From NCBI GenBank assembly GCA_004352715.1, contig SCFE01000068.1, forward strand, positions 557,407 to 621,406: a DNA stretch of 64,000 nt, in the 5' to 3' direction. The notes under the pieces are model-generated. The model was given only the letters and a program-made list of their open reading frames with translations, searched no databases and was not told where the DNA came from. This document shows positions 1-11,800 of the stretch, in pieces. The position numbers were made by a program, and so were the translations under genes. Position 1 is the stretch's first letter; the number at the start of each line of letters is the position of its first letter. This DNA comes from Hofstenia miamia (lineage: Eukaryota; Xenacoelomorpha; Acoela).

Positions 1-832
1 TAAATAAATAAGTATATATATATATATATATCATCAATTTAAAAATTGCTCATTGTGTCGTATCGTCTGAACTTCTGAGTTGAAAAAATAGATCAAATAT
101 TCGGCCCAAATCGCCGCTTATAAACAGTCCAAGAGCATCAAGGAGGTCCAAAGAGTATTTAGAAAGGAATTTTACCCAAAGAACTCACGTGAAGTTCCGA
201 ACATCCTTGTATTCACAAAAATTCTGAAACGGTTTTAAAAAAATCAGATCTTTGACCACAGTTTCCTGCCGGCAGATCGAGTGAGCCATTTTGTAACAAC
301 ATCAAGACAGTGAAAACATTTTTCTAGCTAGATCCAAAATGCCATATAAGGGAAGCAGCAAGAGACCTTGGGTTAAGCTATGGGGCAATTTGGCCCATTT
401 TGAGGAAGAATCTCACGTAGAGGAAGTACAGGCCACATTTGATGCAGTGTCTGAGTTAGCCACCTTGGAATCAAGATTGGTAGGTTACACTTTTTTGTTG
501 ATTTTTGAAGAAGAATGGTTCCAGAGAGTCATATGGTCGGATGAAAAATGGTTTGTCTTGAAACAGCCTCTAAACAAGCAGATATGTCGACACTGGGCGC
601 CTTTAAATCCTACACAGTAATCGAGAGCAAGAAGGCTCATTCGTAGAAAGTGTTGGCCGTCGTTGGGATTGTGGATGGATGAATCCTCCCTGTTTTTTTG
701 TTCCAGGGATCAGTGAATATGAATATATACGTGGAATACAGTCTGGCAATCAGTGCCACGTAACGGCCGAGTTGCTCGATTTTCTTCAAACAAAGTTTGA
801 AAAGTGAATAATTTCACGAAGGAAAATTCACT
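1..832 (+). mobile_element. Tc1/mariner-type transposase, copy 1, 5' part, disrupted
   Basis: Pieces of one transposase appear in order in shifting plus frames. About 110-235 gives an N-terminal helix-turn-helix-like stretch (QSKSIKEVQRVFRKEF). About 330-405 gives a second one (HIREAARDLGLSYGAIW). 500-620 gives the first catalytic aspartate block (VIWSDEKWFVLKQP). Stops and frameshifts separate them, so it is dead. From about 490 to 832 it is almost base-for-base identical to 50949-51292, where the same element continues to its C terminus. An N gap cuts this copy exactly where the last catalytic block should start. Family assignment rests on these motifs; terminal repeats were not identified. 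Confidence 0.8.
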
Positions 833-1832
833 NNNNNNNNNNNNNNNNNNNNNNNNNNNNNNNNNNNNNNNNNNNNNNNNNNNNNNNNNNNNNNNNNNNN
901 NNNNNNNNNNNNNNNNNNNNNNNNNNNNNNNNNNNNNNNNNNNNNNNNNNNNNNNNNNNNNNNNNNNNNNNNNNNNNNNNNNNNNNNNNNNNNNNNNNNN
1001 NNNNNNNNNNNNNNNNNNNNNNNNNNNNNNNNNNNNNNNNNNNNNNNNNNNNNNNNNNNNNNNNNNNNNNNNNNNNNNNNNNNNNNNNNNNNNNNNNNNN
1101 NNNNNNNNNNNNNNNNNNNNNNNNNNNNNNNNNNNNNNNNNNNNNNNNNNNNNNNNNNNNNNNNNNNNNNNNNNNNNNNNNNNNNNNNNNNNNNNNNNNN
1201 NNNNNNNNNNNNNNNNNNNNNNNNNNNNNNNNNNNNNNNNNNNNNNNNNNNNNNNNNNNNNNNNNNNNNNNNNNNNNNNNNNNNNNNNNNNNNNNNNNNN
1301 NNNNNNNNNNNNNNNNNNNNNNNNNNNNNNNNNNNNNNNNNNNNNNNNNNNNNNNNNNNNNNNNNNNNNNNNNNNNNNNNNNNNNNNNNNNNNNNNNNNN
1401 NNNNNNNNNNNNNNNNNNNNNNNNNNNNNNNNNNNNNNNNNNNNNNNNNNNNNNNNNNNNNNNNNNNNNNNNNNNNNNNNNNNNNNNNNNNNNNNNNNNN
1501 NNNNNNNNNNNNNNNNNNNNNNNNNNNNNNNNNNNNNNNNNNNNNNNNNNNNNNNNNNNNNNNNNNNNNNNNNNNNNNNNNNNNNNNNNNNNNNNNNNNN
1601 NNNNNNNNNNNNNNNNNNNNNNNNNNNNNNNNNNNNNNNNNNNNNNNNNNNNNNNNNNNNNNNNNNNNNNNNNNNNNNNNNNNNNNNNNNNNNNNNNNNN
1701 NNNNNNNNNNNNNNNNNNNNNNNNNNNNNNNNNNNNNNNNNNNNNNNNNNNNNNNNNNNNNNNNNNNNNNNNNNNNNNNNNNNNNNNNNNNNNNNNNNNN
1801 NNNNNNNNNNNNNNNNNNNNNNNNNNNNNNNN
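833..1832. other. assembly gap, 1000 N
   Basis: Exactly 1000 N, most likely a placeholder of arbitrary size. The left edge lies inside the mariner transposase and the right edge is in unrelated sequence, so the element's 3' end should be in the gap. Confidence 0.99.
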
Positions 1833-2120
1833 CGCACCCTTCACTCGTTTTTCAATCGTGTTTGTACTGCTGCTAATTACATCTTGACTCGCAACCCTCC
1901 AACAGCGATTGATTTCTTTTCCCCGCCACCGAGCTTCAAGAAATCTTTGATGACTTTCCTCTTTGCTGAGCCCTTCTCCAACTTCGCCTACTTTTCCATT
2001 TGCTCCTATTTCATCTCCTGTGACTGTCCTCGCTGCCATAAAACTTGACTTGTTTTATTTTTTTGTTGTGTATGCCTTCAGCGGCTAAATAAAGTCATTG
2101 ATTATTATTATTATTGAAAT
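1833..2120 (+). mobile_element. 3' end of a probable non-LTR retroelement
   Basis: The plus strand ends with an AATAAA-type signal (taaataaagtcattg) followed directly by an (ATT)n run at about 2100-2115. That arrangement is typical of LINE 3' ends and parallels the tail of the LINE at 58345-62680. Both strands are open across 1840-2045 (plus frame to a stop at 2046-2048; minus frame from an ATG at 2037-2039) but neither peptide is recognisable. The minus frame beginning MAARTVTGDEIG could instead be the start of a host exon. Confidence 0.35.
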
Positions 2121-2549
2121 ATTGAATTAAAGGAGAAAGTAGGGTATGACAAGCTTCACTCAAAATTTAACATTGATTGGTGAAATTGGTATCAAACTTC
2201 GCACAATAGTGATGCATTTGAATACATGCGCTTTAGTTAGATATGCATGTTCAAAGCAATAATAGTGCACATGTACATTTTGGAATACGTGAAAGCATTG
2301 AGACACTCATTAAAATCATTCAAAAACACGTATTAACAGATCAATCACACTTATGAGGCTAAAAATTACTGCAATTTTTGGCAGGAAAAGTAAGAAATTA
2401 TTTAGTGTGCATTTGAATTCACGCAATGCATATTAATATAAAACTTTTTCATTATGCATTTGAAATAACTAAAATTTGAGCATTAATTTTAAAAATTACC
2501 CTCAAAAACAGAAAATTTAATTGTGTACAATGAACACCTTAATTCAAAG
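2121..2549. other. no gene seen
   Basis: AT-rich sequence between the retroelement tail and the ZCCHC8 polyadenylation signal. CpG dinucleotides are present at an ordinary level. Nothing coding is visible. Confidence 0.6.
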
Positions 2550-2555
2550 TTTATT
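2550..2555 (-). terminator. polyadenylation signal of ZCCHC8
   Basis: AATAAA on the minus strand, about 30 bases after the TAA stop of the last ZCCHC8 exon. Confidence 0.7.
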
Positions 2556-2584
2556 TACTAACTCTCTAAAAAGGTAAAAATATA

Positions 2585-2818
2585 TTAAGTTTTAGAAAAC
2601 TTTTTTAGAGCAGATGAAATTTTTTGATATATTCCAGTAGGATGAGTTTCTTCTTTAGTTTCAAATGGCTGAATGCCTTCTGAAAATTTCCAATATTCTG
2701 GCAAACCCTTCAAGCTTTTTCTTCGAGTTGAGGGATCTCCTTCTCTGATGTATTCAACTATTGGTGAATCAAAGTTGTTAGGGAATTCTTCAGAATTTTT
2801 GCGGGGAAATAGATTTGG
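2585..2818 (-). CDS. ZCCHC8: ZCCHC8 last exon
   Basis: 77 codons plus TAA. It contains LPEYWKFSEGIQPFETKEET and HPTGIYQKISSALKKFSK, matching the conserved C-terminal FATGITPFEFENMAESTGMY motif, the segment known in the family to stimulate MTR4. Acceptor TATTTAG. Confidence 0.95.
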   Translation of the reverse strand, partial: PNLFPRKNSEEFPNNFDSPIVEYIREGDPSTRRKSLKGLPEYWKFSEGIQPFETKEETHPTGIYQKISSALKKFSKT

Positions 2819-5800
2819 CTAAATATATAATATTACAATATTAAATGCAATTTATTTAAATATTTGCAATTATATGCATGCAAACATTGAGGAAAAACAT
2901 GTGGTCAATATTATTTTGGAAAATAACAGGGTGGTCGCAAGTTTACTTATCGATTTTCAGGCAAATAAGGCAGTTACAGGCCAACTCAGCGAGATTTAAG
3001 GGCAGCAAAGAAGTGTCAACACATCTTAAAATTTAAAATTTCATTCAGTTTCAGACTGAAATTAATGCAAATAAATGAGAGAATGATGCAAACATTTCGT
3101 TGGTATGTATTTAAAAAATGCTCTGAAAATAGGATTGTTCTGCACTGACATTTAAATCTGACTGACTGCAAATTGTTTATGAAACCAACAGTGATATGTA
3201 TCACGACAAGTGGATCAAATTGCAAGAAGGAATAGGGGAAACACTGGTACCATGACCCGTTCAAAAATCACGTATTTAAAACATCTGTTTTATAATTATT
3301 GTTCCAAAGTTAACAATCAATGTGTTTGGGAGCAATCCTTAATTAGATAAGATATGGCCAAATTGATATGTATTTGAAGAGGGGTCACTATATCAATTCA
3401 CATCATAATCAAAGACCAAATATTTTTCTTTCTCACTGTGCCACCAGCAGCAGGTTTGGGCAAAACTTTTCAATCTCCCCGGGGTCATAGAATCCTCAAT
3501 TTAAGGGGTCATAGAGCCCAAAATTGACTATGTTCAAGTAAATAATTGTTTAAGCCAACTAAACTATGAGGAACGATGACTCTGTTACTCATTGTGAAGC
3601 ACTAGATTGCCTTTGTACAATCAGATAGTGGCCTAATGAGGGTATAACATATATTTAAGTAATAATTAAGTATATTTCGTAACAAAAAATAATAATTGTA
3701 GTAGAAATCTACCTTTTGTTTCTACATGTACAACCATAGAAATAAATATTGGAAAAAATTTATGGACGAAGATTTACATACTTTTGTACATTTTCCATGT
3801 TCAAATTTGTATAAATAATAGTGCCTTAGGAAATGCAAGTGGTCAAGGAATCAAGAGCCATGGTACCCGTGTCTCCCTTATAAGACGATAAATTAGAATT
3901 TCCAGACAGTTCTTGCCATTCAAGACAGAACATTTTAATTAGTGGCAATATTAGATTTCCAGGAAGTGCGAAGATCCTGACGATCCAATAATATTGATTT
4001 GTTTTAATATTTTTATTATCCGAAAAAAGATTGGAACAAAATTATACTATCGTTAGTTACTGATGTAAACGCTGTTACAACAACTTGTAGATATTTACTG
4101 GAATATCACATAAAATTTTGTATATGTAAAATTATAAAAAGTAAGAAATCCTTCCGGATACTCGATGGTCCTTATTCAATGGCAATCCATACATTGCAAA
4201 CAATCGTGGCATAACAACCTCGGCAACCACCTTGCATACAATAACTGTATCTATAATCAGGAATGCGTACTTATTGGGCCACATTATAATTTCTAAGTTC
4301 TAACATATCGAAGTAAATCTCTGTTGTCAGCCTCTAATCAAAATACCAAATTATGCCCCAATGATACGCGTGACAACAAAAATGATTACAATTGTTAATA
4401 CTCGCGTCTCAAATGCTGTATTCCGACACCACCAAAAAAATAATTTAACTTAAGTGACTTAGAACAAATGATCCCATTAAATTATTGAGAATTATAATGA
4501 ATGTTTTGCATGACAACAATGATATCTTTACTGCATACATATCAGTGTTTTCACAGATACCGATATTACCGAATCAATGCTGATACATTCGATAAAAATA
4601 TCGATATCGGTACATAAATTTTGGTAACTAACAATATTTTAGTACATTTTGATAATGTGAAATGAATTAGTATCGGTATCTATCGTCATCGGTCGGGTAG
4701 ATGATTCAGGCATCTACAGTATTGGATAATATTAGTATCTGTTAAAGTACTGATACATGTAATGATATCCAAACTGAATTTAAAAACAAATTCTTAAAAA
4801 ACTACAAAACAGAGAAAAGTGTTGCAGTGAACTTGAAATTTGACAAATATGATCAATATGTGCACAATTGCAGACTAAGAAATTCAAACTGACCTCACTT
4901 GGAGTTTTGAGGAGAGCAGAACGATAATGCTCCAATTTCTTAGCTACATCAGTAGCCTCCCCATTAACTGCGTCGGCGGAAACAATAGGTTTCTCTGGAG
5001 ACTCGAATTCTTGGCTTGATGGCAATTCCTGTTGTGATTGAGTTTCACTGCATACATCATCTGCCTAAAAAGTAGACCCGATAAAATTCAACTTAGATTC
5101 AGGAAAACTTCCAATTCGAAATCTCCTGCATCACAATGAGTTATTTATTGACACAATTTAACGTGAATTCCATTTCATTATTGATCCCGTTTACTTCCTG
5201 TTGAATTGTCAGTGGAGAATAGATGTGACATTTTTACTATACTTCTCATTCCTTCATCTTATGTCATAAATCCACGTGGAGTCAGAGACTCTTGTCATTA
5301 AGCATCTTGTCCACAGTTGCATTGAATTGCGATCATAATAGCATTTGAGTGTCCAAAAATTCAGTGAATAAATAAGGAATGTTAAAATTTTTTTATAACT
5401 GCTTATTGCTTATATTTTTCCATTTTGTTTCCCACTTTTAATAGAAAATAGTTCTGTCCGCACCTGTCTATAAAACCCAGATTTCAAATAGCGAATCTGC
5501 ATATTTATTAAATACTATTTCAAAAAAATGTTAAATATTAATTAATATAGCCCTTTGCGACTAAATGATTTGAAAATCTAAACTATTGAATCTTGGTACT
5601 AAAAGTCTAATATGAATGCAATATAAATATCACTACTACAGAAAGTTTACAATTGCAGTTAACTGAAGAATCCTTTTTGGTTGCAAGAAGGCCAAAATGA
5701 TTGCATAATATTTTTCAGTCGCAGAAAAATTACCCACATAATTGTTAAGAAGTGTTTGTACTTACATTTGCATCTTCTTTTTTTGCACGAATATCTTTAA

Positions 5801-8800
5801 TAGTTTGTGCAACTGAATTCTCCAACTCACTAAGAATTTTTTCCCGCTCTTTTTGTATATCATCTGCATTACAGTTTGCGTAATTCATATCCTAAAAATG
5901 TCTGATACTTTTTTTGCAAACAAAATTTGAAAAACCAAACCATCAAATATTCAAATTACTTATGTTTATCACTGACGAAAAAACTTTCTATCATACAAAA
6001 ACTCGAACAAAGGACAGTTTTGCATCGAAAGCTGTTGAGAATCAATAATTAACAATTCTAATCAACTATTTTACTAAAGCACTTATGAGTTTTCGAAACC
6101 AAAAACTATAAAAGATGGTAAAAATAAAAACTAGAAAGCTAACACTTTGTGGCGGATCATCGGGTGGGAGATCAAATGCGGTATGGAAAATCGAATAGGC
6201 CTGTGTCCACCACGGTTGAATCCTAGGAGGTTCCGGAACATATTCTTCCTCTTCTTCTTCAGGTTCTATTTCATCGACATTTGGGGAATAAACAGGGGAC
6301 TGAGTTGTATCCATGGGGATGGATGAGTAATCTAAATGCATTTGATAAGAATACTTTTTCAATACAAAATATCGTTAAAATTACGACTCCATTTGGTATA
6401 AACAATCACTTTTTATATATTCAGAAAAGTGAAGTAGAACAAAAGCGAGAAAAGACAAGAGTTTCACTAAACATTACTCCAAATGAAGAAAAAATTATTT
6501 TTAAAGTATTTAATACCAAAAAATGCAGCAGTCCTTAAGCAAGTAAAATTTTAAATTGAAAAACACGATATATAAAGAATGATTTTAATGTAAATATATA
6601 TGTGACAGGAAGATTGTGAAATTTGAAATTTCGAGAAATCCCTAAAATCAGTGAATTTGGGAAACTGGCATTTCACTTACGTAACTTCACTAAAACATTT
6701 AGTGGAAAAATACTAAACCTAACACTAACCCTAACCTCAACTCCTCAAATTTTGTTGTTTTATGAAGTTCTTATAAATTAACTGAAAATTTGGAAATTTC
6801 ACGAAATTCCTAATTACACAATCTTGCTGTAACATATATATTTCCATTAAAATCATACTTTATTTATTTTTACTTGCTTGTGCATTTTTTTGGTATTAAA
6901 TATTTAGGCACTTTGAAAATATTTATTCTTCATTTTAAGTTATATATATATAATAAAATCTCTGAAAAGCTTCGTCATATATTTTCCGTAAACAATTTTC
7001 TAAAAATACAAAAGCAACTTTGGCTAAGATTTAAGAATAAATCATTTTATATTTCGACCGTGGTCTATCCAAGCATGCCTAAGTAGTATGAAAAGTTAGA
7101 CATAGAAAATGAAGCAATCCGAGGGGAAGATGGTTACTATACCGTGCGATCGGTAACTGTTCCCTCATGTATCGGTAAGCACCAACATATTCAATAATTT
7201 TTATAACAACGTTATTTGAATGATTTATTTCTTTATTTGCATTATGTACATAATTTAGACATCTTATTGATATAGAAAGTAATTTGAGTTATAGATTGTG
7301 TGCATACAATTTGAAAAACATTTATATTCAAACATTGCAATTATTTTTTAGGGAAATGTATATGATTCAAAGAAATTACAAAATGCTTTGTAGTGAGTAG
7401 CCCCGTGATTCAGTGGATGGGCAGTATCCAACTCTATTGGACCAAGCCTTTTTTAATTTGAATATTTCCGAAGATATCTATTTTTTGGATAAATCTTTTT
7501 ATTCATACACAGAGGTTATGTCTTTGCAATTTTGAGTTATTTATGACACTTAACGACAGTCTACGACCCTTCACAAGATTGTTGTATACTGATGTTAAAG
7601 TTAAAGTCTTTAAGACAATGTGAATGAATGAAATAAACAATAAAAGTTAAATAATTCAAGCTAAAATTCTTATTTGATGGCAAAATAAAATCATCAACAA
7701 TCAAGATTTGAAGTAGAACCAGTTTGATATGGTTACAAAAATAGCGGTACTAAATATCATCAATAAAATATACTAACCATCCTCTAACGGAGTATCGTAT
7801 TTGACTCTTTTAGGAGGCGCCACTTCTTCACTATCTTCTGCCTTTTCTTTTTTCCGATTCTAAATGGAAAAAACTGCCGTGAACGATAGTTGTTGCTCAA
7901 TAAATTATGTCAACTATTTACAAAGAAACTAATTTTTAATTATAAAATTAAAAATAATTTGTAAACATTTAAAGACTGGTAAAGCATAAACAAGAAAAAA
8001 AATTTTAGTAAAGCCTTTAAAAATTGCATATTTGAATTTTCTCCGATTCCAAGTGCCACATATAATATCAACGTCCTTGAGTAAAATACTATGCAAATCT
8101 CTAATCTATTATAAGACGATAAGTATTCACATTCGCTGTTGACAGAACAAAATCAATTCATATTAGATTTTCTTCCAACAGAATTAGCACAGATTGAATT
8201 TTATAAAATTTGTTCTGGAACCTCTGTAAAATTTAAAATAAAATCCGAATTACCTCTCTATCCAAAAATAGAGTCCATACTGCTAATTGTTGATGTTTCA
8301 TCATTGGTGGGTGTGAAGGTTCCATTCGATGACAGTCATCGTACACGCCTTCGGGAATAGCATCATTGAAACCAGGGTAACTAACCAATTTGTCGATATT
8401 ATATGTTACCTCTAAATAATAAATGCAATTTAAACATTAAATAAAATGTTGATAATGTTTTAATTCAATTTATTGATATTAATTACGAAGAGACAAAAGG
8501 TTTATAACAAAAACTGATAGAAGATGCTGCTAATGCATATATCACATATGCAGAATATTTATTATAGCATAGATTAAGATAACAGCCAAATAAAAATTCA
8601 CGAAAGGCAATAAATGCGTTACCTTCAACCTCTGGTGCACCGAAATCCATGATTTCACCGTCTTCAGCAGCATCGCGTCCTAAAATGAAGTTTTACATGT
8701 AATCAATATACATGCCACACAAAAAACGCCGCACTGTAAACTAAGGCGCTTTGCAAATTCATACACAAATGGTATTTACAACGTTCGCAACAAAGCAACA

Positions 8801-11800
8801 AAATAACATCAATTAACAAATTAACTGTAAAATTTTCCCAAACTTTTCAATTAATTAATAAATACGTAGACGGAACGTGAACAAGATGCCAGATTTGAGC
8901 GATGTTTTCAATATTATGCCATTATCCATTGTGGTAAAAGTAAAGAAACACTGTATGCGAGCAAAGAAACGGGTTCAATTGAAAAACGCAGTAGTTGTAT
9001 TACAGGCAAGATTTTATAAAAACGAACACTTGTAACAAATGTCATTCCTGAAATTAACCTATTAAATTCACTAATTTGTGGCAATATATACATAGTATCT
9101 GTGACTCTTCAGTTAGTCGATACGATTATTGTGTGCCATGAAAATGAAGACCTGAACAAAACCATTACTAAACTCTAAGTGGAATATCTTACAAATTGAA
9201 AAGTGAAAATATTGGCAATAAAAAGTTCAAGCTAAATTAGATTTGGAAATATATACATAAAAAATCTGCATGCAATTCTTGAGGTCTTAGCAGGACTTAC
9301 CTGTTTGCTTAACAAACACACACGCACACATAAATATATATTATTAGGAATGGGACCCGGATAGTAATTGAATATACCGGATACCGGGTGTTATATTTTT
9401 CAATTATTACTGAAAATCAAGCTCATTTCTCAATTAATATCGACCTCTTACTAATGAAAATAAATATTTTAACTTGTATTAAACAGACTGCGCTCTGGTA
9501 TGTCAAAAAAAACTTGTTTTATTACTTGACAATTTGCGTATCATGGAAAAAATATAGTTTTTTTCTCGAAAATTCCATCTTTATCTCAGAACTTAGCGAT
9601 AACATTGCACATATGTTATCCGGTAAAATTCGGTAAACAAGTTAAATTTTACCGAATCCGGTTATCGGATTCGGGCATATACCTATATATTATATGCATC
9701 AAAAGTTAAAAACATTCAATTGTAAACAATATAACACATATATAGTGTGTTCAACTGAATAAAATTCCAGATATTTTCAGTTTCATTTTGAATTGGACTT
9801 CGATTAATTTCCGTTTTAGTTTTACTTTTAAAGTTAATTTTTTCGTTGAAATTATTTCTAAGCGTCCGATAAATGTTTGTTTAACCTATAAGCCTTGAAA
9901 AGAACAAATCGTTTTCGTTTTAAGCAATTTTCTTTTATGAATGTCGAAATCGTGAGATATGGGCATATACATGTATATTAGTGAAAGTGCTGGAATCTAA
10001 TGTTCCCTCCATACCTAATGTTCAGGTAATCAAGAGATTGAAAGTCCATGTTAGCAACAAATAACCTTAACGTAGAAAGACCACCCATGGCCATTGATAA
10101 ATGGCGCAAATCCAGAGGTCGAGATGTCGAAGGATTTGTGATTTAACAATATCTTCAAACACGAATGAAAGAGGATACTGTGCTACGGGTTCGCGACAGG
10201 TCACGAATTAAAAACGAAAAAGAAAGAGGAGATAATTCTCAAGCCTATGGTGCTTTCAAATTTGGAATATTGTTATTAGTTCGCGAGTTAAAACCCTTTA
10301 AATTTTTTCGGAAAATCCCTAGTCAGCTTAAGGCTAAACAATAATTTGTTATGTAGAATTATTAACTGCAACGACAAATAAGCTTACGATAATGTACTAA
10401 CTAGTTTTTTATTACGTCTTGTGATACTAATGATATTTAATTATAACAACAGAATTTCATCGGTTTTTTTGGAAATTCGCTAAATATAAATAGAAGATCT
10501 AATAAATTTATATTTAAATTTTGGAAATAGGTGAAAAGAAGAACGACATAAACGTTTGTGGCGCAAAATACCCAAGCCTTCAAAACATGTTGCTATATTG
10601 AATTTTTACTAGTGTTCGGGTAATTTATGGTTTGGATTTAGCTTCCAAGAAAGTGTGCGATCATGTTGATATAATTGACAACATAGAAACTTAATTAAAA
10701 CATTTGTTTCGGTATACATTTCAGTTTCAATTGAACACACATGTGATATTGACACTTGAATAACGTAAAGTTTTAGGTAGATATGGAACCGGCGCATGTT
10801 TCAGAAATTTTGGAGCTGACGTTCACCCATTTGCACGATCGTGCGCGCACCACTCAGTGGGATGTGAAATCTAAAGAAATCAAAGCTGCAATTGAAGAAC
10901 AATACGGGAAGACTTGGTACTGCATTGTTGGACATAATTTTGGAGCGTGGATTACACACGAAAAGAGCAAAATGATTTATTTCAAACTTTGGGACGTGCA
11001 TGTCTTAATATACAAGCATGCATAAGTGCAATTAATGTCAATTGTGTTCATAGACAATACATGAATGTTTTATAAATAATCAGACTGCTTTTACAACGGC
11101 TCAGAGTATCGGGATTAGTTTAAATCTCAAACACTTTCTTCAAATAAAGCAAGAATGTTAACTGAAAAAAATCTAGAACAGAGAAATAATTATTTTATAC
11201 TTTCAAAATAAGAGAAATAACAAAATCCATATAACTAACCTCACAAAAAAACAAATACAAATAGTGTGGTTTTCTCAAATCAAAAGAAATATTTCAAATG
11301 ACATTTACACAAAATATAGTAAAAAAACAATACCTTTATCTTCTCCATGAATTCCGATACCCGATTTTTCAATTTTAGCTTCTTTCAGCCAACCAGGAGG
11401 ATAGCCCAACGATCGCATTTGGTAAATATAAAGAGGCAACTTCCGTTTTGTAAGTCCAAAAGCATTGCGTAAAGATTGACTAAAATGAAAAACATGCACA
11501 AATTTTTTTAAGGAACTTCACAAGAGTTGTTAGTCAGTGTATTAATGCAGATAATTGAAACACCTGGAAATCGTTCAATTTTTTCATTACTGAAATAAGG
11601 ATTATGTATCATCTCTTATTCAAAATACTAGACATCATAAGTTAATAAAATTCCACATATTTCTCAACTATGACATCAAATTATGTCACAAACGATAAGA
11701 CCAGAAGAAATTCTGAAACATTGTACTTGGTTTACTTTCCATTTCAGGTGTTACATATACAATAACTACACTGCTCAAATGGAATAATATTAGATTGCAA

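Noticed and set aside
710-2048. Long open frames on both strands across 710-2048
   Set aside because: They consist almost entirely of N bases; only the short ends are real sequence.
6718-6742. CTAACCCTAACC, resembling telomeric TTAGGG repeats
   Set aside because: Only two degenerate units inside a ZCCHC8 intron; chance occurrence.
7398-7445. AGCCCCGTGATTCAGTGGATGGGC, resembling the 5' half of a tRNA or tRNA-derived SINE
   Set aside because: An A-box-like word is present but no B box (GGTTCGAAxCC) or cloverleaf follows.
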